Position numbers and translations under genes: made by a program
From: Halothermothrix sp. DTU029
GTDB lineage: Bacteria; Bacillota; Halanaerobiia; Halanaerobiales; DTU029
NCBI GenBank assembly: GCA_001512435.1
Contig: LFRS01000026.1
Location: 258-40,146, forward strand
DNA length: 39,889 bases
Direction: 5' to 3'
Shown here: one piece after another, positions 19,503 through 28,483 of the stretch
How the letters are laid out: the number at the start of each line of letters is the position of its first letter
Position numbering within the stretch: the stretch's first letter is position 1
Notes under the pieces: generated by a model
What the model saw: the letters and a program-made list of their open reading frames with translations, nothing else
What the model was told of the DNA's origin: nothing
Databases searched by the model: none

Positions 19503-20198
19503 TCAGATCAATCCTCTCTCTCTCATGCTGACATAAATACCATCACCAATAATCACATGATCCAGGACATCTATCCCCATTACTTCCCCTGCTTCCAATA
19601 GTTTTTTGGTTATATTAATATCTTCACGACTGGGTTCAGGAATGCCACTGGGATGATTATGTACCAGGATCATGGCTGCGGCACTGCGTTTGATCGCTTC
19701 CTTAAATACTTCCCGGGGATGAACAATGGAACTGGATAGGCCCCCTTTACTAATAAGGGGTATAGCTATAACCTGATTTTTTATGTCCAGAAGGACTACT
19801 TTAAATACCTCCTGGGTCAGGTAGCGTAACTCTGGCATTAAAAGCTGAACAACATCCCCTGGAGTGCGAATCAAATCCCTTTCTTCCCTTTCCAGAGATG
19901 CCAATCTTTTACCCAATTCCACTACTGCTTTAATCTGGGCTGCCTTTGTATCTCCAATTCCTTTTAGCTCTTTTAGTTCATTAATGGATAAATAATTTAG
20001 AGCCTTTAAACCGCCAAATTTGTTGATAAGGTCCTGTGACAATTCTACGGCAGTTCTCCTGTCATTACCTACTCTGATTATTAAAGCCAGTAATTCTGCA
20101 TCAGTTAACCTTTCTGCTCCATATTTGATAAGCTTTTCACGGGGGCGTTCATCTGCAGGCATCTCTTTGATAGTAAACCTATAATCAACAGAGCCCAT
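19503..20198 (-). CDS. radC: RadC/JAB-domain family protein
   Basis: A 231-residue RadC family protein. The N-terminal half has a helix-hairpin-helix-like segment (LKELKGIGDTKAAQIKAV, near residue 80); the C-terminal half is a JAB/MPN+ domain with the metal-binding HNHPSG (H180, H182) and SREDINIT (D193). Despite the name, a DNA-repair role is not established and the molecular function is unknown. Location immediately upstream of mreB, after maf, is common in Firmicutes. The ATG at 20198 follows GGGGAG. Confidence 0.94.
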   Translation of the reverse strand: MGSVDYRFTIKEMPADERPREKLIKYGAERLTDAELLALIIRVGNDRRTAVELSQDLINKFGGLKALNYLSINELKELKGIGDTKAAQIKAVVELGKRLASLEREERDLIRTPGDVVQLLMPELRYLTQEVFKVVLLDIKNQVIAIPLISKGGLSSSIVHPREVFKEAIKRSAAAMILVHNHPSGIPEPSREDINITKKLLEAGEVMGIDVLDHVIIGDGIYVSMRERGLI

Positions 20199-20247
20199 AA
20201 ACTATCTCCCCACTTTTCTTTATAGAGCATATTTATATGAAAACTTT

Positions 20248-20823
20248 TTAAAAAATTGATATACCAAATTCCTTTAACATCTTTACCAAAAGATGAATAG
20301 GTAAACCTACAACAGTATAATAAGAACCCCTTATTGACTCCACAAAGGCACCACCTATGCCCTGTATACCATATCCACCTGCCTTATCCAGGGGCTCCCC
20401 TGTCCTGACATAATTTCTAATATCATCATCTGAAATTGGACCCATAGAAACCTCTGTCCTGTCATAATCTACCAATATTCTGCCTGAATTTGTTTCATAA
20501 AGAGCCAGACCAGTAAGAACAGTATGGTCTTTATTCCGGAGATTCTTCAACATCAAGATTGCCTCCTCCGGGTTCCTTGGCTTGCCCAGGATCTCTCCTT
20601 CCAGCATAACAATAGTATCTGAACCTATGACCAGGGCATTCTCTACTAAAGTGCCAACTCCTTCTGCCTTGGCCTTTGAGAGTTCCTTCACCATCTCTTC
20701 AGGTGGCAGAGCAGCAAAATCCTTTTCTTCGATTTTACTTGGAATGACAGTAAAATCCAGGCCCAACATCTGCAATAAGTCCTGCCGGCGTGGAGAGTTG
20801 GAAGCCAGTACAAGTTTAGCCAT
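20248..20823 (-). CDS. maf: Maf family nucleoside triphosphate pyrophosphatase
   Basis: A 191-residue Maf protein, a nucleotide pyrophosphatase (dTTP/UTP type in characterised relatives) that removes non-canonical nucleotides and affects septation when overexpressed. Motifs: LASNSPRRQDLL at the N-terminus, VIGSDTIVMLEGEILGKPR, and DKAGGYGIQGIGG, which carry the substrate- and metal-binding residues. It starts at the ATG at 20823, overlapping the preceding membrane-protein gene by eight bases, with GGGGAGGGG upstream. Position next to radC-mreB is classic. Confidence 0.95.
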   Translation of the reverse strand: MAKLVLASNSPRRQDLLQMLGLDFTVIPSKIEEKDFAALPPEEMVKELSKAKAEGVGTLVENALVIGSDTIVMLEGEILGKPRNPEEAILMLKNLRNKDHTVLTGLALYETNSGRILVDYDRTEVSMGPISDDDIRNYVRTGEPLDKAGGYGIQGIGGAFVESIRGSYYTVVGLPIHLLVKMLKEFGISIF

Positions 20824-21343
20824 CTCCAGCCCCTCCCCCCTCTACTACTGGCAAATATCTGCTTGTAAAATAAGTAATCAGGCCTACACCTATTCCAGTA
20901 GGGATAGCCAGTAAGGTTAAATAAGGTAAGTAATAAAAGATTCCTGGATTTTTGATAATAAAATAGGCAATTAACAACTGGCCCAGGTTATGAAATACTG
21001 CTCCAATTATACTAACACCAATTAAGCTAAATTTATCCTGGAATAGATAATATACTAAAGCCATAAAGAGATAACCTGTCAGACCCCCTCCTAAGCTAAG
21101 ATAGAAATTTATACTTAGAAAAGTTCCTGCATATAGTGAACCTATTAATACCCTTAAAAAGAAGATGGTTAATCCTCCCCTGAAACCAATTAAGACCAGG
21201 GCAATCAGGTTTACTATATTGGCAAGACCCAATTTAGCCCCAGGAACCAGGATAGGCATGGGGATCATGGCCTCAACAAAGTGTAATATCAATCCCAGGG
21301 AAACCAATAAACCTATCAGAACAACTTTTCTTGTATTACGCAT
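20816..21343 (-). CDS. Gx transporter family membrane protein (heptaprenyl diphosphate synthase component I family)
   Basis: A 175-residue integral membrane protein with five to six helices and the family-typical LVPGAKLGLANIVNLIALVL, LRVLIGSLYAGTFLSINF and GLTGYLFMALV segments. The family is annotated as heptaprenyl diphosphate synthase component I or Gx transporter. Its fold resembles the substrate-binding S components of ECF importers, so a transport role is at least as plausible as an enzymatic one. In clostridia it commonly sits between rnf or nusG-domain-II genes and maf-radC-mreB, as here. The ATG at 21343 follows AGGAAAGG. Confidence 0.88.
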   Translation of the reverse strand: MRNTRKVVLIGLLVSLGLILHFVEAMIPMPILVPGAKLGLANIVNLIALVLIGFRGGLTIFFLRVLIGSLYAGTFLSINFYLSLGGGLTGYLFMALVYYLFQDKFSLIGVSIIGAVFHNLGQLLIAYFIIKNPGIFYYLPYLTLLAIPTGIGVGLITYFTSRYLPVVEGGGAGDG

Positions 21344-21436
21344 ATAATAACCTTTCCTGTTTATACTCTTTAAACCTACTTAATTAAATTCAATAAGTGC
21401 CTGGTATAATCCTTTATCAAACCGGGAAAATTATCA

Positions 21437-21458
21437 GGTAAATACAGGGATATTTACC
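21437..21458 (-). terminator. Small hairpin at the end of the NusG domain II gene
   Basis: GGTAAATA (21437-21444) pairs with TATTTACC (21451-21458) around a six-base loop, overlapping the stop codon at 21454. On the minus strand it is followed by TGATAATTTTCCC, a poor U tract. It may attenuate transcription into the Gx gene or simply protect the message; a full terminator is doubtful. Confidence 0.3.
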
Positions 21459-21870
21459 AGCTAACACCATCCAGGCCTGTCTCCTCAGCCTCAATCCAGA
21501 TAGAAATCTGGTTCGGTATACAGATAATCATGGGACCAGGATTCTCAATCCAACCTGTCTTTACACAGGTCTTTTCCAGATCATCAGGAGGGGCTTCTTT
21601 CATCCTGACCTTACCATTAGAAGCTTCAATTATACTGATACCTATTGGACCTTCTACCTCAATATAGAGAGGCTCTCCATAGGTACTCTCCAGGCCAAAC
21701 CTTATCTCTTCCTGATTTCCTTTCTGAATTACAAGAAACATTTCTGTACCCTCTCCTGTTTTCCCCTGAAAAGGATTGAAGGGAAATAAAATCCCACTCA
21801 GGCTTAAGACTAATAAGAAGAGGATCAATATCTTGTCATTTCTCGTTAGATAGTGCCACAAATCTTTCAT
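21454..21870 (-). CDS. NusG domain II-containing protein
   Basis: A 138-residue protein with one N-terminal membrane anchor (residues 13-31, KILILFLLVLSLSGILF) and an extracytoplasmic NusG domain II-like fold. The family signature is visible as GPIGISIIEASNGKVRMKEA followed by KTCVKTGWIENPGPMIICIP, which retains two Cys residues of the domain. Function unknown; in many anaerobes the gene is near rnf or FMN-binding protein genes, suggesting a link to Rnf flavoproteins (inference). The ATG at 21870 has only a weak ribosome-binding site. It leads the unit nusG-II, Gx, maf, radC. Confidence 0.85.
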   Translation of the reverse strand: MKDLWHYLTRNDKILILFLLVLSLSGILFPFNPFQGKTGEGTEMFLVIQKGNQEEIRFGLESTYGEPLYIEVEGPIGISIIEASNGKVRMKEAPPDDLEKTCVKTGWIENPGPMIICIPNQISIWIEAEETGLDGVSW

Positions 21871-21919
21871 AGCAATTACACCGGTCCCTATCTTAATATT
21901 AAAGTTAATCCATTAAATT

Positions 21920-21948
21920 ATTGTAACATTTTTTTACAATAAAGTCTA
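21920..21948 (-). promoter_or_regulatory. Possible promoter with overlapping operator-like inverted repeat
   Basis: On the minus strand TAGACT (21948-21943), a 17-bp spacer and TACAAT (21925-21920) form a moderate promoter for the NusG domain II gene. A perfect 7-bp inverted repeat, ATTGTAA and TTACAAT separated by seven bases (21920-21940), covers the spacer and -10 box, where a repressor would block RNA polymerase. Confidence 0.5.
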
Positions 21949-21955
21949 GATTTTA

Positions 21956-22003
21956 TAGAAGAAAACAAAAAATCAGGAATTGGACTGAAACCATTCCTGA
22001 TTT
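21956..22003 (-). terminator. Rho-independent terminator of the carbohydrate locus
   Basis: An 11-bp perfect stem, AAATCAGGAAT and ATTCCTGATTT (21970-21980 with 21993-22003), with a 12-base loop. Read on the minus strand it is followed by TTTTTTGTTTTC. It lies 28 bp after the stop of the last permease gene and marks the end of that operon. Confidence 0.88.
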
Positions 22004-22031
22004 ATTATTTTACTTATTTTTTCTGCAAGTA

Positions 22032-22901
22032 TTAATCCAGGCCACTGGTGCTCATTGTCTCAACAACCCTTGCTTGATTAATTACAAAAATAACTATTGG
22101 AACTATCATCAAGACCAGGCCAACAGCAGCTCCTACCCCTGCCCTGGCAATTCCACCCCAGATAACTTGGGTTAAGGCATAGGGCAAGGTCTTGAGTTCC
22201 TCACTATATATAAAACGGCTTCCTGTCTCCCGCCATAATTGTTGGACCGAAAGAATCATCAAGGTTAACCAGGCAGGCTTCACAATAGGCATCACTATCC
22301 GCCAGAAAATAGTTAATTCACTGGCCCCATCAACCCTGGCTGCCTCAATCAACTCATCTGGAACCATTGCTACCATAAACTGCCTCATTAAAAAGAGCCC
22401 TAAACTCATTCCCCAGGCCGGAACAATTAAAGCTGCATAAGTATCAACCCAGCCTATCTTGGCCATAATTAAATAATTAGGAATAGCTGTTACCTGATAG
22501 GTAAACATCAAAGATAAAACTACAGTCTGAAATAAAAAGGGCTTAAAGAGAAAATCATGTTTGGCCAGAGGATAGGCAGCCATTGAAGCCAGGATGATAT
22601 GTCCCCCTGTCCCTACTACCACCAATAATAAGGTATTAAAAAAATACCTGGACATAGGCACCCAGGACTCGCCCATAAGAACAAATAGATCCACAAAATT
22701 CTTAAAGGTCGGGTTCCGGACAAAAAACTGTGGAGGATATAACCACAATTCATTTAATGGTTTAAAGGCCTGACTGATCAGAAAAACCAGAGGTATGGCG
22801 GTAAAAACAGCACCAATTCCCAGAAAAGTAAAGAGAAAGACATCGCCACCAAGAGAGCGATTTAATCTCTTCCGCCTGATCCTGAACTTTGCTTTCATCA
22901 T
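22032..22901 (-). CDS. Carbohydrate ABC transporter permease, MalG type (second importer)
   Basis: A 289-residue inner-membrane permease with six predicted helices and the MalG-class EAA loop ELIEAARVDGASELTIFWRI ahead of the fifth helix, which docks the ATPase. The C-terminus (VVETMSTSGLD) is typical of carbohydrate uptake permeases of the CUT1 group. It starts at the ATG at 22901 (a second ATG follows) with AAGGGGG upstream, nine bases after the MalF-type partner. It is the last gene of the operon. The partner binding protein is most probably the giant one two genes upstream. No ATPase gene is adjacent. Confidence 0.93.
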   Translation of the reverse strand: MMKAKFRIRRKRLNRSLGGDVFLFTFLGIGAVFTAIPLVFLISQAFKPLNELWLYPPQFFVRNPTFKNFVDLFVLMGESWVPMSRYFFNTLLLVVVGTGGHIILASMAAYPLAKHDFLFKPFLFQTVVLSLMFTYQVTAIPNYLIMAKIGWVDTYAALIVPAWGMSLGLFLMRQFMVAMVPDELIEAARVDGASELTIFWRIVMPIVKPAWLTLMILSVQQLWRETGSRFIYSEELKTLPYALTQVIWGGIARAGVGAAVGLVLMIVPIVIFVINQARVVETMSTSGLD

Positions 22902-22910
22902 TTATCCCCC

Positions 22911-23870
22911 TTAATCCCTTAATTTAGCCAAATACTTCTGCACAAGCCTCTGGGTAATAACCATAAAAGCAAAAAGGATAACTGCTATAGCCGAAGCATA
23001 ACCCATTTCAAAACGAATATTGCCATAATCCATCAAATGGCTGACTATAGTCCTTGCAGCATAATCAGTACTGGGAAAACCAACCAGGGCAATCAGCTGG
23101 TCAGCAGCTGCAAAGGATTGAGTTATGGTCATAATTGCGCCAAACATCATATGTGGTACTATCTGGGGCAAAGTAATATACCATAATTCCTGCCACCTAT
23201 TGCGGATACCATCTACAGCCCCAGCTTCGTAGAGGCTGGTATCTATACCCTGCAAACCACCGATAAAGGAAAGAAAACTTGTACCCAGACTGGACCAGAG
23301 AACACATAGTATTGATACAGGCATTATATAGGCTGGATCCTGAAAAAACTGAATTGGCTCTGTAATAATACCCCAGTAAAGAAGGATACCATTAACATAT
23401 CCATAAGCACTTCCATCAAACATTATCTTCCAGATAAAATATACCTGGCCAGTTAAAGCTGGAGCATAAAATAATAGGGTTAGGAAAGCCCTGATTTTAG
23501 GTTGTAATTCATTAATCATCCAGGCCAGTATTAAACAGGCAAAAAAGCTAATTGGTCCTGTCACCAGTGCAAAAACAAAGGTATTCTTGATGGCAATTAA
23601 GAAGACATCATCATCAAGAAAGAGCCGTAAATAATTATGCAATCCTTCCCATTGTGGTGGTTCCAACATATTATAATAAGTAAAACTTAAAGCTATGGCG
23701 ATAATCACTGGCAGTATTGTGAAAACAAAGAAGATAGTCCAATAGGGCATCACCAGAAGATAAGAAACCTTATTCTCTTTTAGATCACTGATTACATAAG
23801 TGGATATTCTTTTTATCTTTCCACCAATCCCCCTAATCAAACCCTTATTACTTTCTAGAACAGGTTGCAT
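22911..23870 (-). CDS. Carbohydrate ABC transporter permease, MalF type (second importer)
   Basis: A 319-residue CUT1 permease with six helices and an EAA loop, SLYEAGAVDGIRNRWQELWY followed by ITLPQIVP; EAG in place of EAA is a mild variation. The N-terminal 40 residues are cytoplasmic and basic. The ATG at 23870 follows GGAGG at seven bases. It lies 44 bp after the giant binding-protein gene and forms the heterodimer with the following MalG-type permease. Sequence similarity to the other MalF-type permease in the locus is only that of the family, so the two systems are not a recent duplication. Confidence 0.93.
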   Translation of the reverse strand: MQPVLESNKGLIRGIGGKIKRISTYVISDLKENKVSYLLVMPYWTIFFVFTILPVIIAIALSFTYYNMLEPPQWEGLHNYLRLFLDDDVFLIAIKNTFVFALVTGPISFFACLILAWMINELQPKIRAFLTLLFYAPALTGQVYFIWKIMFDGSAYGYVNGILLYWGIITEPIQFFQDPAYIMPVSILCVLWSSLGTSFLSFIGGLQGIDTSLYEAGAVDGIRNRWQELWYITLPQIVPHMMFGAIMTITQSFAAADQLIALVGFPSTDYAARTIVSHLMDYGNIRFEMGYASAIAVILFAFMVITQRLVQKYLAKLRD

Positions 23871-23914
23871 AAAATAACCTCCACTCTTTAATCTAAGCTT
23901 TTCCTGCTCCGACT

Positions 23915-26878
23915 TTAATCTGCTTCTTCAATCCAGTACATTTTCTGATATTCTGCCGGTAGTTTTTCCAGTTCTGTCTCCAGGCCGAACTCTCTTCTTT
24001 TGTTGCTAATCTCCTTATTTATTTTCCGATTATACTCCAGTAAAGTCTCTCTTGGCGGTTCGTGGGAATAAATCACTTTCCGGAAAGCGTTATCTAAATG
24101 ACGCCCCACCATATAACCTCCTGGAACCTCCGGTAAACCTTTAACCCATTCCCATTGTTCCAACAATACTTCCAGCTCCTCTACCCTCCAGGGTAAAAGT
24201 TGAAGAGCTTCTATATTGGCTGTGGGGTATCTGGCTGCTGTACCCATAATACTTTCCAGTTCCCGTCCAAACCTTACCTGGGTTTCTGTACTGGTCCACC
24301 ATTTCAAAAATTCCCAGGCTGCCTCTTTATCTCTGGCATTCTTCATAATAATGGCTCCTGGCCCCTGGTTTGCTGTACCATAACCAAGAGCCGGGCTTGT
24401 TCTATCTATACTCCCGTCTTCCCGAAGAGTACCAGGAAGCAAGGTAAAACCCCATTTACCCCTCAGCTCTGGTGCAAAGACCTCCAGGTGATTTCGGAAG
24501 GTATAGCCGGTTATCAACAAAGGCATCTCTCCCATCCTGAAATAATTGGCATAATCATAATAAAGGGGCAAATTGTAGAGTTCATATAATTCTGTCCATC
24601 TAGTAAAAGCATCAATGGCCAGTTCTGAATCAAGATTGGTTTCAATACCATCTACCTTATATAATTCACCACCACTCTGGTAGAGGAGCATTAACATGGT
24701 GGAAACACCGGCATGGGCTACTATGCTCCCGGCTCCAGATGTTGCTTCACCAATACCACCTACTGCAATCTGTTCAATATTGGAATAGGGTAGGCCAAAA
24801 TCCATATTATTTTTCTGTAATTCTGCAATAACATGGAGGACATCATCCCAGGTCTGGGGCAGGTCAACGCCCATTTCCTGTAAGATATCAGTCCGGTAAA
24901 AGAGTACAGGGAAGATTTGCTGTTCAGGTAAGGCAAAAACACTATCCCTATATTTAAAAGGCACTAAAGAACTATATTTAAACCTGGTTGCAACCTCAGG
25001 AAAATCCTCAAACTCTGTCAGGTCTACAATAGCCTTACGGATAAAAAAGTTTATAGGAACTGCCTGGGAAACAGATAAGGCTACATCTGGCCCTTTATCC
25101 GCCAGGGTTGCTGGTAATATAACCCCTTCCTGGATTAGCTCCAGATTAACCTGAATCCCCGTCACCGGAGTAAAAGAATCTTCGATCATGGTTTTCAGGG
25201 TCTGGGCCTGATCCCGGCCTCCCCCAATCCAGACCTTGATGCTTTTGCCTTCATCATAGACATTTCCTATCTGATTATAATCATGGGTAAATGAAGCAAT
25301 AAAAGATTTAAGCTCATGAACCAACACCTGCCAGACTGATGGACTGGCTACAGGCATTTTTTCATCTGGACCAGCAATAACCAGATAATCCATTTGTAAG
25401 GGTTGTTCAGTTGTCATTAAGATCCAGCTACCAAGAGATGCCAGGTTGTCCCTTAACTCTGCCAGGCTTCTTGGTATTCTATCATCTGGCCTTTCTGCCA
25501 ATAAATCCAGCTGATGAGCCAGGCTATTTAAAAGAGAGACATGGTCTCCTTTTTCTCCAGTATATTCCTCCAGTTCAAAGGCCAATCTTCTTAAGGTCTT
25601 ACTCTGTTTCTGTAATCTATCTACCAGTGAAGGAATCTTATTCTCCAGTTGATAAGTCCGCATTGGGTCAGGATTACGGGAGGTAATCATAATAATCTGC
25701 CGATAAATAGTGGATAGTTCATAGAGGACTGAATTTGTATTAGCTATCATATCAGCAAAATCCCCCAGAACAACCTCCAGTTTAATTATATTTTCCCCTT
25801 TATCCAGGTAAATTAGATAGGGGTCTTCTGCTGATTTACCCGGGACAACCATCTGGTAATAATTAGAGTAATTAAAACGGATTGCCTCTGCTTCCTTAAA
25901 AGGAACCTGTCCATTAATGTATAATTTCCGTACTGTAAAGGAACCACTTCTGACATTTTGCTTGGCTTTTATCCCAATTTTATAAAGACCTGCTTCTGGA
26001 ACATCTACTTTCCAGGCTATCCACTGGCCTGCTTTGTTCCAGCTTTGCCCCCCAATGGTATTCAGGCGTATCTGGGCAGGATGGTATGGCTCTACTGTAG
26101 GATCCGCTTTATCATAGACAGGATAAAGGGTTTTACTGGAACGGTAAAGAGCATCTTCAGCCTGGACTATACAGATAAAATCATCAACTTTTTTATAACC
26201 CTTTTCCCTATATTCTTTTACTACTTCTTCGTAAGCTAAAGGACTGGCATACTGGAAAAGCTTCAGATAAGCTATAGCCATAGGCTCCCTTCTGGATACC
26301 AATCTTACTTTATTGCTTCCTTGATTGAAATAAAATAGATAAGGTTCAGAACTATAACCCATGGAATCCTCCAGTAGTTTGGTCTGCCAGATAAACACTT
26401 CTTTCTGGGGGGATCTAATATGGTTTCCCTGATTATCTATCCAATATCCATACTCATCTGTCCAGACCCGGGGAAATTCCAGAAACCTGGCTCCATCAAA
26501 GGGCATTTCACCATTAATAACTAAAGCTCTCTCAATATCCCCCCCTCTTCCTTCCAGGGGAAAATATTTTATCTCTATATTATAAAGGCCACTTTCAGGG
26601 ATCTCCACCTCCCATTCAACATAGCCACTTTCACTGGTAGCCAGGGCTTTTATGCCGGCCAGATTATCTATTACCTGGATATTATCCATATCTGTATCTA
26701 CATAATCCCAGGCTGGAATTATTAACTCCAAATCAGGCCTGTCGGCCTTTCCAGCCTTGCTCAGGTATTCCATATAATCCATATCTATTACTTCCAGGAC
26801 CCGGGCTTTTATGGGAGTTCTTATTAACATCATAAATATAAGTACAGTAATAATTATAAATATATCCCTCTTCTTCAT
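23915..26878 (-). CDS. Giant extracellular solute-binding protein with two N-terminal beta-sandwich repeats
   Basis: A 987-residue exported protein, more than twice the size of usual sugar-binding proteins. Residues 5-25 form a signal or anchor helix. Two repeats follow (about 80-210 and 232-372), each with the pattern W-x-V-(E/D)-(I/V)-P-E-(S/A)-G-L-Y-x-I-x-I-K and later R-x-L-x-I-N-G-x-x-P-F: see EWEVEIPESGLYNIEIK and AWKVDVPEAGLYKIGIK. They resemble carbohydrate-binding-module-type beta sandwiches. A helical linker (374-545) leads to a family 1 solute-binding domain (about 546-987; IKVWIGGG, LYRTDILQEMGVDLPQTWDD). I use the ATG at 26878; the longest frame adds 39 residues with no ribosome-binding site. 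No lipobox is visible, so it may stay anchored by its helix. Presumably it feeds the MalFG pair that follows. Confidence 0.9.
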   Translation of the reverse strand: MKKRDIFIIITVLIFMMLIRTPIKARVLEVIDMDYMEYLSKAGKADRPDLELIIPAWDYVDTDMDNIQVIDNLAGIKALATSESGYVEWEVEIPESGLYNIEIKYFPLEGRGGDIERALVINGEMPFDGARFLEFPRVWTDEYGYWIDNQGNHIRSPQKEVFIWQTKLLEDSMGYSSEPYLFYFNQGSNKVRLVSRREPMAIAYLKLFQYASPLAYEEVVKEYREKGYKKVDDFICIVQAEDALYRSSKTLYPVYDKADPTVEPYHPAQIRLNTIGGQSWNKAGQWIAWKVDVPEAGLYKIGIKAKQNVRSGSFTVRKLYINGQVPFKEAEAIRFNYSNYYQMVVPGKSAEDPYLIYLDKGENIIKLEVVLGDFADMIANTNSVLYELSTIYRQIIMITSRNPDPMRTYQLENKIPSLVDRLQKQSKTLRRLAFELEEYTGEKGDHVSLLNSLAHQLDLLAERPDDRIPRSLAELRDNLASLGSWILMTTEQPLQMDYLVIAGPDEKMPVASPSVWQVLVHELKSFIASFTHDYNQIGNVYDEGKSIKVWIGGGRDQAQTLKTMIEDSFTPVTGIQVNLELIQEGVILPATLADKGPDVALSVSQAVPINFFIRKAIVDLTEFEDFPEVATRFKYSSLVPFKYRDSVFALPEQQIFPVLFYRTDILQEMGVDLPQTWDDVLHVIAELQKNNMDFGLPYSNIEQIAVGGIGEATSGAGSIVAHAGVSTMLMLLYQSGGELYKVDGIETNLDSELAIDAFTRWTELYELYNLPLYYDYANYFRMGEMPLLITGYTFRNHLEVFAPELRGKWGFTLLPGTLREDGSIDRTSPALGYGTANQGPGAIIMKNARDKEAAWEFLKWWTSTETQVRFGRELESIMGTAARYPTANIEALQLLPWRVEELEVLLEQWEWVKGLPEVPGGYMVGRHLDNAFRKVIYSHEPPRETLLEYNRKINKEISNKRREFGLETELEKLPAEYQKMYWIEEAD

Positions 26879-27036
26879 CCTTTCTACCCCCCTCCTCCTA
26901 TCTAAAACTCCTGCAGAGAATTTAAGAAAACCTTTATTATGAAAATAACTTTTTATAGTTTTTATTATGAATATAAAAGATAAAGGAATAAGCATTTTAA
27001 TTTCATCTACTTATAAATAAGGAATAAAGCCAGAAG

Positions 27037-27065
27037 TCCTGTGTCCCTAAACAAGGGACACAGGA
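27037..27065 (-). other. Strong intercistronic hairpin between the two binding-protein genes
   Basis: A 12-bp perfect stem, TCCTGTGTCCCT paired with AGGGACACAGGA (27037-27048 with 27054-27065), around a five-base loop, 16 bp after the stop of the smaller binding-protein gene. The minus strand then reads CTTCTGGCTTTATTCC, which is no true U tract, so it is better seen as an mRNA-protecting or partially terminating hairpin that sets relative expression of the binding proteins. Confidence 0.6.
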
Positions 27066-27080
27066 TTATAATATACTTGC

Positions 27081-28391
27081 CTAGTCATTAAATTCTTTGT
27101 CCAGAACCTGCTGAATTACTGGTGCCACCGCTTCCATAGCAGAAGCAGGACTCTGTCCTTCATAAAGGGCCTTACCAATAGCTCCACCCAGTGGATAACT
27201 GGTATCCCAGGTTGGGCCAAGGATACCTTCCATAATATACATCTCTCCGGACCATTCTTCTGCAGCCCTTACCAATACTTCATAGGAAATCTCATCCAGT
27301 GCTGCTTCGATCAACATTTCTTCTATGCCTTCTTCTTCCTCATCTGCCCTGAAAAGGAACCTGTGCAGGGCAACTAAACCCATGGGGTATTTAGAATTAA
27401 CAGGCAGATAAAAGGAATCAGCCTGCCTGGCCGGGAATTGGTAATCATCTACATGAGGTCCTTTTGGTAATGGTACTATACCATATTCAAATTCAACAAC
27501 ATCTGTAAAGCTGGGATCAATGATATTCCATAAGGGGAAGGAGGCCATAGCTACCTGGCCAGCCAGGAATTCTTTCTGTTGCCAGTCCCCTTTGGAAATA
27601 TTCATCAGCTGGGACCACTGTCTCAATTTTCCTAAATAATAAGTAGCTGCTTCACTATCATAGGCAAAAACATGCCTGCCATTTTCGTCTATTATAGTAG
27701 GATTAGCACCATTGGAAAAACCCCAGACCGCAATATCTTGCTGCCCAATACCCCATTGATCCAGTTCACCATCACCATCAGTATCCCGGGTTGCCCTGAT
27801 GGCAATTTCCTCCATAGCATCATAAGTCCATTCACCACTTAGATAAAGTTCATCCAGGGCTGGTAATCCATCCCGGGCAAATATTTCTTTATTCCAGACA
27901 AGGAATTCTATAACACCAATCGGACTTTTACCTGCTCCCAGGGAATACTTTTCTCCTCTCTTGACAAAGGTATCTGTTACAACCCTCTGGGAAAAGAGGA
28001 GATCATCATAATAGGAGGCAGGCACTATTTCACTAATTGGGTATAAGGCATTTTTAGCAATCATACCCATAACTGCATTACTGGGCAGCATCCAGATGTC
28101 ATAACCTGACTCATCACTTAAAAGGCGGTTCATCATATTTTCAGCTATTCCATCCCAGGGAAGTCCCAGGTAGCGGATTTCTCCTATATTAAACTTCTCC
28201 ATAGCCTCTGCCAGCCGGCCAGGATAATCCCCACCTTCCATAAAACTTTCTCTGGGATCATAAAAGCCAACATAGGTTACAGTAGCTCCGCCAAAGTCAA
28301 TATTACCGACATCAAAAGGCAGTTCATAGGCAAATAAGCAAGCAGAGAACAATAAGCCAAGAGCTAAGGTCATTAAAAACAACTTTCTCAC
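27081..28391 (-). CDS. Extracellular solute-binding protein (first importer)
   Basis: A 436-residue family 1 solute-binding protein with a hydrophobic signal peptide (residues 5-20). LFSAC at 14-18 could be an atypical lipobox, with C18 lipidated. The mature part contains binding-protein features: FGGATVTYVGFYDP, WNKEIFARDGLPALDELYLSGEWTYD (domain-closing segment), AMASFPLWN and a Tyr/Trp-rich C-terminal lobe. Start is the GTG at 28391, with GGGGG eight bases upstream. It follows a MalG-type permease gene after a 120-bp gap that holds a hairpin, and precedes the giant binding protein, so the locus has two binding proteins back to back. Substrate not deducible; beta-linked glucan oligosaccharides are suggested only by the GH1 gene. 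Confidence 0.93.
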   Translation of the reverse strand: MRKLFLMTLALGLLFSACLFAYELPFDVGNIDFGGATVTYVGFYDPRESFMEGGDYPGRLAEAMEKFNIGEIRYLGLPWDGIAENMMNRLLSDESGYDIWMLPSNAVMGMIAKNALYPISEIVPASYYDDLLFSQRVVTDTFVKRGEKYSLGAGKSPIGVIEFLVWNKEIFARDGLPALDELYLSGEWTYDAMEEIAIRATRDTDGDGELDQWGIGQQDIAVWGFSNGANPTIIDENGRHVFAYDSEAATYYLGKLRQWSQLMNISKGDWQQKEFLAGQVAMASFPLWNIIDPSFTDVVEFEYGIVPLPKGPHVDDYQFPARQADSFYLPVNSKYPMGLVALHRFLFRADEEEEGIEEMLIEAALDEISYEVLVRAAEEWSGEMYIMEGILGPTWDTSYPLGGAIGKALYEGQSPASAMEAVAPVIQQVLDKEFND

Positions 28392-28483
28392 TACACAATC
28401 CCCCTTTTTTTATTTTGTAATGAACCCTTAACAATCTCTTTATCTATCTACCATTAATCCCCCCTTGTATAAATGTATTTTTT

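Noticed and set aside
26879-26995. 39-residue N-terminal extension of the giant binding protein
   Set aside because: No ribosome-binding site precedes it, and the hydrophobic export helix follows directly on the internal ATG at 26878, which has a G-rich binding site.
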